From Siderastrea siderea (lineage: Eukaryota > Cnidaria > Anthozoa > Scleractinia > Rhizangiidae), in the NCBI GenBank assembly GCA_964030785.1, contig OZ034969.1, positions 74,074,770-74,138,769 of the forward strand: a stretch of DNA of 64,000 bases. Direction: 5' to 3'. The position numbers and the translations under genes were made by a program. Below are positions 12,189 through 23,401 of the stretch, in pieces (the stretch's first letter is position 1; each line of letters begins with the position of its first letter). The notes below the pieces were generated by a model. It had not been told where the DNA came from and ran no database searches. It saw only the letters and a program-made list of their open reading frames with translations.

Positions 12189-12646
12189 GGAGAATGAAGT
12201 CACTCATATTAGAGACATCTGTAAGCTGAAAAAAAGTGTTAGTATGATTTCATGATAATGTAATAAATCAGTTCACAGACATCCGCAAGCTAACAGGAAG
12301 CATGATTTCAGGAGAACAATACAGTGCAGTTTTTTCTCCTCATTTCATAAACTCCTTTTAGCTTACTGATTCCTCTACACTGAACAGTTCCTTTGTACTG
12401 TTTCTCCTGACTGTTTACAGTGTGAGAATGTCAGATGACTGAAAATATTAAACACAACTAGCATAAAACATAGTGGGCCGGGTAAAGTTGAAACAACGTT
12501 TAACAAAACCGCGTTCTAAACCGATTTCAAACCGCCCGACCCTACAAGGCATCTAGGCTATCAACAAGGCTATCAGTCGTCGTTATACTTTATGGAAATA
12601 ACCGACCGAGTGTTTTTAAAACGCTCGATTAATTCATGTGCCAGTT

Positions 12647-13016
12647 GACCTGGGGACCTGGGACCTGGAACCTGGGACCTAGGACCTGGGACCGGAGACC
12701 TGGGACCTGGGACCTGGGACCTAGGACCTGGGACCGGAGACCTGGGACCTAGGACCTGGGACCTGAGACCCGGGACCTGAGACGAGACCTGGGACCTGGG
12801 ACCTAGGACATGGGACCGGAGACCTTGGACCTGGGACCTGGGACCTAGGACCTGGGACCTAGGACCTGGGACCGGAGACCTGGAACCTAGGACCTAGGAC
12901 CTAGGACCTGGGACCTGAGACCCGGGACCTAAGACCTGGGACCTGGGACCTGGGAACTGAGACCTGGGACCTGGGACCTGGGACCTGGGACCTGGGACCT
13001 GGGACCTGGGACCTGC
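12647..13016 (+). repeat. GGGACCT heptamer minisatellite (G4-prone)
   Basis: About 370 bp of GGGACCT units with variants AGGACCT and GGGACCGGAGACCT. The last 60 bp are almost pure GGGACCT. A GGG every seven bases fits the simple G-quadruplex pattern G3-N4-G3-N4-G3-N4-G3 on the plus strand. It is open in some frames but is clearly a repeat. Confidence 0.95.
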
Positions 13017-13019
13017 GTT

Positions 13020-14545
13020 TTGTACCTACCGATGAAAAGATGTAGGTAATAAGGGTGTTTAAAATTTCTTCGGGGACAGGTCACGGAATAGACCTGCAAT
13101 TAAGTTGGCGAAATTATCTCCAACATGCCATGAAAAATACGCAGTTTGATGAAGAATCAAAGTAAAGTCGTTTCGGCCCAATCACAATCCTGATCAGTCG
13201 ATAACTTTATAAGCTTACCGTCTGCGGAGGAAGAAGAAAGCCGTGTAGACTCGAAACTGACTGGCTACGAGTTTGAACGGGTTTTGTTGGCAAGTTTCGG
13301 ACAAAAGGTTTGTCCAAAAAGAAGAAAGGAGACCAATTTTTCATCACCAACACATCATTCTTGGACGCAGACCTACAGCTTAACAACTTGGAAAGTCGCG
13401 GTAGTAATGAGAAAAACTCACCGACGAATTCGGTTCGTCCAGCAACTGTTCAGGTCCATTTATCTTTGTTGTACAAATCCAAATGCCGAATATAGTCCTG
13501 GAACACATTTCGACTACACATTTCCCTTGATTTTGGCAAGAAACTGGGGTTACAATTATAAATATAATGAAGCGATCGACTCAGTCTTTTGGCAGCAAGC
13601 AACTGACACATTTTTCACCTCACTGCGCTTTAGTTTTGCACAAAGCTGGCAGCTTCATTCATGAAAAAAATCAGGGATAGGTAATCTGGAATTCAGGAGT
13701 ACGGAACCACAGGAATGGGAGCATACAGGAGCATTTGCATTTTAAAGAAAGTGTGTGTATATGTTTTGATAGAAAAATATTTTGTGTCGTTTTGGCATAA
13801 AACTATATGTAACACTACAGACGGCGGATTTACCATCGCTTTACCTACCCGTTGAAATGGAAGTAAGAAGAAAAAAAATCCTAGCTAAACAAGGTAGATT
13901 AAAAAAAAAAAAGAATCCCCAGTAGGAAAAAAAACTGTACATCAAAGCAAGGCTATAAACGGTTGAAACACACCTGTGCGGTGCGAACGGCCCGATGATT
14001 TAAACATGTTTCGTTAAATAGAGTTTAATTAAACTTGTTTTAGTTGGTGTGAATGGGGTATAAGTTTAGCAATTAAAACCTGATTAGAGAATATTGCAGT
14101 GAGCAAAAGGTTGTGAACCAATCAAAATTGAGATAGAGACACCAGTAGTGTATAATAAAGAAACTAAGCATGCAATTACCTTGGCAAACTGACAACACTC
14201 AAAATCACGTGTTTGTCATTTCAAGTCAATAGTGAATGTTTTACAGTAGCGAGAAGATGTGAAGTTTATGTTTACTTGGCGTGGCAAGAGGAAGTGAGCC
14301 TAGTGAACAAGTCAGATACACTCAAACCTCTTTAATACACACCAAAGTAACGAAGTCAAGTGTCCGTGTTAGGGAGGTGTCTCTCTTGTTGCCAAGGCCG
14401 AAAATATGTCTTAATTTTACAGGCTCCAGTACCAGTTGCGGTAAATACACAATACCCTTGTTTTATATCAAGAATGGTTCAGTGCCAGCGTATGTACTGG
14501 GAAAAAAGGCAAATGAAAACCCATCTGAACTTATATTAGCTTAAA
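13020..14545. other. Gene-free stretch
   Basis: A 126-codon open stretch (13284-13664, plus) starts without ATG and shows no recognisable domain. Nothing else is supported here. Confidence 0.45.
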
Positions 14546-14810
14546 CAATAATAAAGCATGAGGCACACACTACATCATCCTCGCGTTATGGCCAATACCT
14601 TACGCACGCGCAAAGCCATATCACCCGGGCAGTGGCAGCCGTGGACAGCTGTTTCTTCCATGTTAGGATTCATCAGCATGGCATAGCTCCAGGCATGAGA
14701 TACGCCGTAACTTTGTTCAGCTCTCTGCCTGGGGGCTATGTCATGGGCATGGGTAAAGCACTGGCCATACCGCCGGGATGGTGTGGTGTGTGCCTCATGC
14801 TTTATTATTG
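14546..14810. mobile_element. MITE with perfect 25 bp TIRs
   Basis: The left end (14546-14570, CAATAATAAAGCATGAGGCA then CACAC) is exactly complementary to the right end at 14786-14810. The 265 bp unit has no ORF of note. Its interior is also partly palindromic: GCCAATACC/GGTATGGCC, then TCACCCGGGC, and CCATGTTAGG near the centre. I could not define a target-site duplication. Confidence 0.85.
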
Positions 14811-15094
14811 CAAGAAATTAGTTAATTATGCTGCCATACAAACGTTTGCTCATGTAACATTCTTAAAAGGGCGTGATCTAGGCCAAAAAGCGGCTCTTAA
14901 AGTTGCACGTTTTTCTTATTTTTTTAAGGTACTTTTTTAAGTAGGCAGCTAACTGATCCTTAGGAGAAATAAAATCAGATAAGAGCTTGAGAATTTTAGG
15001 AGGCTTGCGCTTATTTAACGATGAAATTTTATTGTGGATCTCATACAAACGCCCCGGGGTATACATAGACGTTCCCGTTTCAATTTGTTAAGGT

Positions 15095-15143
15095 AAAAAA
15101 TAAATAAATAAATAAATAAAGAAATAAATAAATGAATAAATAA
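15095..15143. repeat. (AAAT)n microsatellite
   Basis: AAATA units with single substitutions (GAAAT, TGAAT). Confidence 0.9.
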
Positions 15144-15461
15144 CACGAAATAAAAATAATAATTAAAAATGCAGTTAGAATTTAATTCAACCAAAACTCC
15201 ATGAAAAATCCCACACGTCATGCTTACCCTTGGTGACCACGCACCAATTGTTTCCACTTTCGTAGGTTCGTCTTCCTGTTACCTTGATTTAAAGCTAGAG
15301 ACCCCGATGATGATTGGTTTAAAAAATGTGTCCGTGATGCTTTGCTAGTGACAAGCCGCTTACAAGCAATTAGCAGCAAAACTGCCTTGATTAAATTACT
15401 GTTGTTTCTTTGCCGTTTGGTCGACAAGGACAAGAGCTACTGACGTTAAGCAATAGCAACA

Positions 15462-16196
15462 ATGGAGGAGAAAGGGCCCTTACCAACGGAAAGTAGAATT
15501 CGGTTGGAACAAAAAGGAAGGATCAACTGGCTTTGTCACGAAACAACAGGTAAGAGAATTTATTTTTATGAGAGAAAAATACATTCGTTTGGACGTTTCC
15601 TATTGTAAATCAAAAGTAGTAATCATCACCCTTGGCTGCGATCTGATTTTAGCGTTTCTTGAACTAGACAGCCAATTTTCATTTCTGAAATTAATTTATC
15701 CCCCATAGAATTTAGAGCAGCGTTTCAAACTTACTCTGGTCAATGGTTGCAAAAAAGTGGGTATATCATAATACTTCATAAAATAACTTTTTGAGTTGAA
15801 ATCTTTTTATCTAAACCATCAACAAACTAAAATTTTTGCCAATAAAATTCCGTCATCGATGCTAAGAAAAATTGTTTTCATGTACTTTACCAGAATTTAC
15901 ATTCCAAGTCAACATAAAACTGTTATGCAATGATAGGGAAACCTGCAAAACTCGTGAGGGCGCATGCATGGTGCATAAATTGATGCTATCCGTACCGCAG
16001 ATATGGCAATTTAATCATGGTTTCAAACTAACTTTATTTAATGAATGAAGAAAATCTATATTAGTAAACGAAATCCTTTTGTTGGACTGGAGACTATTTA
16101 ATCGTAAACGGCAGCAAAGTAAAAATTTTGCAGGGCCCCACTGAAAAACACCTTGGTGATGTGGGCACCCTGGATAAATATTATTATTACTATTAC

Positions 16197-16232
<36 letters not shown>

Positions 16233-16238
16233 TATTAC

Positions 16239-16279
<41 letters not shown>

Positions 16280-16708
16280 TTGCTAAGGAACTGTACCAAG
16301 TGATCAACCCATTTCCCAAATTTACATTCCAAGTTAAAAAACTAATGTTATGAAATGACAGAGAAACCTGTAAAACACGTGAGGGCATAATGAATAAATT
16401 CGAGTTTAAAATAGGCCTACCACCGTCACTTTCTTATGTTGGCACTCTAATAGGCTTTTTGTTGCTTACCCCACTGCTATTGAAAAATGTAACTCAGAAA
16501 GGCGAACTGAATTGTTGTAGCAGAATTTTGACACATGCCATTCATGGTAAGGAACTAATTAAATAATAAAGTCTGTGGGAAAGTTTCAAGAACGTTTTTT
16601 GACTACGCTTGTATTGAATTTCGGGATCTTCATTTTCAGGCTGTAAGCACCGATTGAAAAGAAAAATTGAAAACAAAAATGGTCAAAAATCGTAAAGTAA
16701 ACGATTGC

Positions 16709-16756
<48 letters not shown>

Positions 16757-19700
16757 TATTTTTTTACTTTTTTATTTTTGTTAGAATTTTTTTACCTTCA
16801 CCCGTACCCGCACCAACACCCACGACCCACGCCCGCGACCGGCGACATTTAGCAACACTCATCACAGGAAAATTGCCAGCTCTCCACTGCTGCCTTGCGT
16901 GATGCAGTGCGCATTGATCAAATCAAATTCGAGTTTTAAATACGGGCTTATTAAAATTCTGAATTTTGCAACATGCTATGGATACTTCCATTCGAGGAAA
17001 TGTTCCAGTTCAAAGTTAATTATGAACACCTCAGACTGCGAGGGTAACATCAATTTCCGGTTCATTGTACCTAACAGAAGGAAAAAGAAAAGTTCCATAA
17101 CCGAGTTTTCTGCCGTGGAAAGTATACGCTGACCCCACGCCATCTATCTTCGGCTTCGAAGGGTAGGCGTTACCGGTAAATAATAATAATAAATAATAAA
17201 TGGTTGGAAAAAAACTGAGCCTTACTGGAAAAAAATAAGGCTGAGTATGAATGAGCGAACAGAAGGTAATTTTCTTGGTTTTTTCCCTCCGAAGCTCTGG
17301 AACTTTGGAAACGCCAAGCGAAATATGCCCAAACTTCCGTTCCATCTGACTCGAATGAAAAACGCCCTATGCAATTGTCGGGTAAGCTGTCCTATAATCA
17401 TGCACCTGAAGCCACACTAGGGCCCAGGCCACAGGAGGGCCCGGACAAACGGATTCAACATCATCCCACATCACTGAATCCAATTTTGTTGTACGATGTT
17501 GAATGATTGTTTCAGCATCGTCAACATGCTGATTTCGAGGCTCGAGGTTCTGGCTATTTGCGTCAACAAAGATGATTATGCAGGTAGAATAATCAGTTTG
17601 TGAACCTCACGCTCTTTCCCAGGGTCATACAGACAAATGCATGAAAATATTAAATTTTCGTTTGTATACTTTCTTTTACCTATAATAACAAGTCCAACCT
17701 GTTAGCATTATCATTTTTATAAAATTTACCGGCCAGTCATATTCAACTTTTATGGAATTTACTCAACTTGCTCGACATTGTTTTCATTTTCCCCATGGAA
17801 ACACTCTACTTCGTGTCATGTTTACCAAATTTTCAAAGTACCGAATATTACCACGAACCGGTCTGTTATGTACTGTTCTATCACTAACAGCTTTGAAATA
17901 TCTTTTTAGGCGGTGAATCCTGTTTGATGTTTTGCAGTAGTATGCCAAAAACGACAGCTAAGAAACGCAAGCCTTGCTTTGGAGAAGAACTCGACGTTCT
18001 TACAAAACGTTTGCATGTTTCGATTCCCTTGGATCTGGAAGGGGGAAGGGATCTGCACGCTGCACAAGACACAAGAGAATCAAAGAGTCCAGGAAGTGAC
18101 CCTGGATACCTTTCTGGGGAAGCTGCTTCCGGGGGCTATGGAGAGGAAGATAAGAGGAGCGAAAAATACCTTGATACCCAACAACAACTTGAGGGTTATC
18201 TTTTCCAGTTGGAGATCTTGGAAACGATTCCTAACTCCCCTTGGAAAGAAACCCTTCGTGGTATTAATCATTGGCCAAGGGCATATGGTGATGTAAGTAC
18301 AGTTAAGCATTCTCCGGAAAGTCCAGGAAAAGAAATACCACATGGACTTCCTCCAAACACGTTCAGGAGAGGCAAGATGCTGAGTGACGAAAAGTCCGTC
18401 AGGAATGACATCCAGGTAAATAGCGTCACAGTCATCAGATCTCCATCCCGTGAAGGGGAGATTAACCGCCTGGGAAAAACAAGTTATGTGCCTCAGAAAA
18501 GAAAAGTTTTGTCCAAACCAGAGGTAGAAAGCCACAACAAGCACAAACCAAACAAAACAAGTAATGGAACATTACAAAGTAAAAATGGCCTTGAAGTTGT
18601 CGAGATTTCCGATGACGGAAGGGACAAGAAACCTCATGAGCTTGGCTATAAAAATGGAAATTGCTTTCAACTTGCTAAAGAGCCCAATGAGTCCCTGGGT
18701 AAGGGCTATTCCACCGTTTCCGTCATAAAATTCAATCAGGTGGCTGCTCATACCCACAGGAATGCGCAACACCATGGTAACTCTCATGAAGAGCACGAAA
18801 CGTCTGAATATCACTCTACGTCTTCAAAAGGCCTCCTAAACCGTCCAAAGTCCTCTTCTGTTGATAGCATCAAGGATCAAGAGAAGATGGAGAAGAAATC
18901 TTGGCTCGACTACCAACTGTCTACTCAGCACGCCGTGGGGACATGCTTTATAAACTCTAAACAAATTTTCACCGGCAATCCACTCTCTGGAGGTCAAGCA
19001 CACCGCAAGAGAGTAAATGCTGCCATGTTGACAGATCTGGTTGAAGGAGGGATGCCCTCGAATTCGCCAAGCCGACATAAATGGGCTAACACAGATAAGT
19101 TGGAGTTCCATAACGAGGTAAGTAAATCGATATAATTATGGGCTTGTCACGTCTGGTGTTGTAAAGAAATCACCCAAAATTTATGAAAGAGAAATGAAAT
19201 GATATCATGTTAAGAACCCTTAATTTGGGTACCATGGAAAAAGAAATTTAACAAAAAATAAAACTCTCGACTAATTTCTCGGCAGGTTCATAAAATAAAC
19301 TTATTTTTTTATTTGCCTGTCTGGACTCTTGCGCCACCATAAGATTAAAAGAGGGATACCGTATTAGGTAAATATAGTAAAAGATGTATCATCACATGGC
19401 TTAGAATTCTGCATTCTGTTCAGGCTGGCTCAACAGCTCCTTTAGAGGATGGCCATCCACTAGTTAACCAGCAGTACTCTGGAGCTTCAAAAGGTCACTC
19501 AAATCAACGCAAGAGGTATCGCGCATCAGGAAATAATCCCTGGGGAAAAGAAACTTACTCCGATCTCATAACCAAGGCTCTCATGTCGGCTCCAGAGAAA
19601 AAGATGACTTTAAATGGGATTTATCGATGGATTTCAACAAACGTTCCTTACTTCAGGAATAAAGAAGAAGATCTTTCCTCATCCAGTTGGAAGGTGATTT

Positions 19701-20391
19701 ATATCTTTATGTAGCTTCTATTAAAGCAGCTTTATTTTAAACCGGTTTTATAATCAGCTTTGATTCATTTGCTTGGAAACTTACTCTCGATCTGTTCACA
19801 ACAAAATTGGGAGAGTTTCTTTCGTTTTCTTACCGTTCGCTTGCTTTCCCGTTATTGGCAGCCACATTTTGTTTGTTACCTTGAGAACCAAACTCTTTTT
19901 TGGCGCTTGCCTCGACTTCCTTTTGTGCCCATCTTCAAAGGCATTGATTTAGCTGAGGTAAGGTGTTGTTACATCCATTCAGGACAATGACCTGGCTTGC
20001 AAAAAATAAGAACCAGAGAATTGAGAAATGTCACGTATAGATGGAACCCCTGCCAACAGGGAGCTTGATAATAACGTGGCCGTAATCAAAATAAGTCTTT
20101 GTTTGAAAGCTTAATGTAATTTAATTTATGTTACTTTTGCAGAATTCAATCCGACACACATTGTCTGTACGTAAGGGCTTTGTCCGACTTCCGTGCATGT
20201 CAAAAAAGAACTTGTCAGGCAAGAGTTGGTGGACCCTGAGTGACTACGTTCTTCGAAAGCAATCAAGACTCGAGTCCAGTTCTTCGATTCCATTACTTCC
20301 TGTAACTAAGGAAAACCACGTGAGCCAGGGGACACAAACTGCAGAACAGCTTCTTTGTGAACGCTGTTCATGTTCTTTCATTATGAAGTAA
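15462..20391 (+). CDS. foxO-like: FoxO-like forkhead transcription factor
   Basis: Exons are 15462-15549, 17910-19117, 19424-19693 and 20143-20391, all with GT/AG borders and phases 1, 0, 0; together they encode 604 aa. A forkhead DNA-binding domain spans about residues 470-556: NPWGKETYSDLITKAL, then LNGIYRWISTNVPYF, an SSSSWK insert, NSIRHTLSV in recognition helix 3, and GKSWWTLSD. The NPWG start, Ser-rich insert before WK and intron falling exactly at WK|NSIRH are hallmarks of the FoxO class; vertebrate FOXO1 has the same intron. Odd points: NSIRHN has become NSIRHT, GKSSWW has lost one Ser, only about 48 residues follow the domain, and no RxRxxS/T Akt site or FoxO C-terminal activation segment is visible. 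The 430-residue N-terminal part is hydrophilic, with AKKRKP as a possible nuclear signal, and matches nothing I know. Exon 1 (MEEKGPLPTESRIRL) is supported by phase only. Confidence 0.85.
16184..16276. repeat. (ATT)n microsatellite
   Basis: ATT units with occasional ACT, inside the first intron of the FoxO-like gene. Confidence 0.95.
16706..16762. repeat. (ATT)n microsatellite
   Basis: A second ATT run in the same intron, ending in ACTATCATTATTATT. Confidence 0.95.
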
Positions 20392-23300
20392 AACTAAACT
20401 GGTCGCCTGGGTGGGATTGCTAACTGGACACACGTGACAAGTTATGGTAGCAAACTTTTAATAATCATATTTTATTTCATTTATATATGTCATCTATATA
20501 TCATACATCACTTATAACTTCACTTCAGGTACTGTTCATAGTAGAGTAGCAGAGCTATTTATCAGTTTCTGGACGTGAGGCAGTGTTTACAATTAATTTT
20601 CTTTCTATAATTAAGAAAACTACATGTATCTGATAAGCCTTTTGAAAACTATAACAGAAAATTAGTTGATGCGAAATGCGCAATTAACTCCAGCAGTCTT
20701 TATTACAATTAAGCCATAATTCAATCCACTTGCCCGAAATCTTATAGGGAATATTGGGCGTCGGCCCTTTTCTACGGACAACTGTTCTCTTTAATTTTGC
20801 GCGCTTATTCTGGTACGATTGCTCCAATCTCGGTTTTTCAGAATTTACTTACAAAATATCGTCTAAATTACGTACTAAATTACTTACAACATTCTAAGTT
20901 TATAAATTTTTAATGACAAACCTAAGTTAGACACTGAATACTATTCACAGAATTCACGATGCCCCAGAAATAGAATTGATACTTTGTAGAAAAATTTAGT
21001 GAGGCGAATCTGGAAATCGCATTAATTCGTGCATCAGCATATTGAGCTAGTTTAACGGAGTGGGGTGGAGTACTCCCTTAATAAGCTTTATGACTGTGAG
21101 GCTCAAATGTATGTTTTAGAGGTTTTTTTGGTTACAGGGAGCCCCTCGGTGTCTTTCAGTCATTATGAATCATATGTCTAGTTGAGGGATGGAACAGAAA
21201 AAGAGTGAGGTCTGGAGCGACTTATAAAGTTCGGAAATTATTCGGAGTTTTTGGTCGCATGCCGAGAATAACGCAACTGAAAATCAAAATGGCGGTCTTG
21301 TGTTGATTCGAAGGCTGAGATGAGATTCTCAGTGGTTTCGGTCAGCAATAGGAGCAGGATGAGAGCTCTGAGCGACATACCCAACCCGAGAGACACCAGA
21401 CGTAAACCGCGCAGAGGACTAGTTAATTATCGCTAAAAAAATCAATGCTTGCGTGCGACCTCAAGCTAATTCAATGACACCTAATAAATACCTTACTAAC
21501 CAAACTTGTTCGCTGGCCGGATAATGGCTAAGTTCTCCGATAGCTTGATTTTGTTTTGCTTTCAATCTGTATCTAAACAGCAAGGTGGCCCTAACGGCTG
21601 GCATAAGCTCAACTCCCAAGGCAATTAACAGTAAGAGTATTATAACTCCTTTGTCAATGGGATTCTTATCCATCAGGCATAGAGATTAGCCCCAGTACTC
21701 ATTTATACCCCCGGGGGAGCAAAACTACATACCTGACCTCAGCTTCCCCAATTCAGTTATCAAAAGGCGACAAAACTCAGTAGTTTTTCAGGAATGTGTA
21801 TTTTGTAAGGTAACTATGGAGTACTAGGTCTCTAAACGTATCAGAACCGACAGAAAAAGGTATTCAGGTATACGGGATGCCAGTAAAGGAACTACTTGCA
21901 ACATCTTTCTTCTTCTTAACTCCAAAATGAAGACAGTTTAATCAAATGGGCTATGAGCCCACCCGTAAATGAAGGAGTGCCATAAAGTGCGGCCTATATG
22001 ATAACATGTAAATAAATGGTAGGTTTCCAAGTAAAGAAAAGAGGCATTTTTGTTTGGGTGGGTTATTATCAACAAGAGCAAGGAAACAGTGCGTTTCGCT
22101 AAGAGAATAGGGAAAATAAATATTTTATAGTAATAATAACTTTATTAACGTGTCAAGCAAAAATGTAGCAGAGGGGATTCCCCACTGCTAATAGAGGACA
22201 CCTAACTTTCTAAAACACAATCCGGCAAAAAATACAAAACGAATTAGCATAGAGTCAAAACTAGAAACTACTAAGAGTTAGAATTAAAAACTACTAATGA
22301 TTACTCACTCAACATACATACTACAAAAACTCCATTTAATGAGCGGCGATTTTGCTGGCATGCTGTGTTTGACAAAACCAAAACAAAGTTATAATTTGTT
22401 AAAGCCAGCGCGGGCACACTGCCCCCCCCCCCCCCCAGGCTAAATAGAGTTAAGATCAGCCGCAAATAGTAATTTAACACTTTGTCAACATTGGCCTTCA
22501 CGTATACAACAGTAACGGTCAGGCTCCTGTGACGGTAAAAATTAAATTTTGATGAAATCGACAATAAATATGCCATAAAGCCTTTATAACCATGACAAAT
22601 TATTTTCCTTTGATTGAGACACTCATTCATTGATTGACTACAAAGTGTTTCGCAAATCAAACCAACTGTGTATTAGTAAAATAATCACTGGAGTTTATCA
22701 ACTGTACAGTCAACTCTGTTAACGAGAATTGCTTCAAATTCGGGGTTATTATCCTATCTGTTATTGAAGAATAATTGGGACAATGAAAAAGAAATTGAAT
22801 TTCATCTTCAATGTTACTGAGATCGCAAAGAGTGTAAAGTCTTTCACACCTAGAGATTTCGTCGTGTCTTCCGCTTTTGATCTCAATTATCGTTTAAAGC
22901 CGTCAGGGGGTTCAGGCTAGGCCAGTTAAATGTGAACCTTTCCCGGAGAGCATGTTTCAGAGGGTAACAGTTTTGGCAATAATCCATTGATGTCACGTGC
23001 TGAAACAGGAAACGTTCTTTATCCTACCCAGGTATCTAAAAAGTTAGGAACATGCAGGACATCTGACTCAAGACATCATTACCCCACCCGAGGACGGTGG
23101 GGGGAAGGGGACTCCCGCGTAAAATATCGCTTGGGGTGTACAGCTTTTCAGGTAGCAGTCTTTAATCAGTAATGTACCTACTTGGAAGAATTCAAGTAGA
23201 CCTTGGGGTTGAAAATAAATTGAGACAATCCCACAAAATAATATTGTGATACTTTAAAGTACTGTTTCACTCCAAACTTTTTGGGGGCCCCCCACTGTCA

Positions 23301-23401
23301 CTTTTATATGGGAGCTCCTCCCTGTAACCTCCCATGGTCCTGCAGATCCTTGGCAAGAATTAGTCTTACGAAACAGTGAGAGTAAGCCTGCCCACTCTAT
23401 C
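20392..23401. other. Gene-free stretch
   Basis: No gene is supported. A minus-strand 70-codon ATG frame (21461-21673) has a hydrophobic segment (VIILLLLIALGVELM) but no family match. A poly-C tract lies at about 22422-22436. Confidence 0.45.

Noticed and set aside
12647..13016. CRISPR-like array
   Set aside because: Units are contiguous heptamers without unique spacers, in a eukaryotic context.
13284..13664. 126-codon plus-strand open frame
   Set aside because: No ATG at its start, no recognisable domain and no splice context; probably chance.
14632..14940. 102-codon open frame
   Set aside because: Lies mostly within the short TIR element and its flank; composition is explained by the palindromic element.
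16015..16388. Open frames rich in Asn or Ile on both strands
   Set aside because: Translations of an ATT microsatellite.
18080..18544. 154-codon minus-strand frame
   Set aside because: Shadow of the large second exon of the FoxO-like gene.
21461..21673. Small membrane-like minus-strand ORF
   Set aside because: A 70-codon frame with one hydrophobic stretch but no family, no conserved neighbour and no poly(A) signal; kept only as a note.
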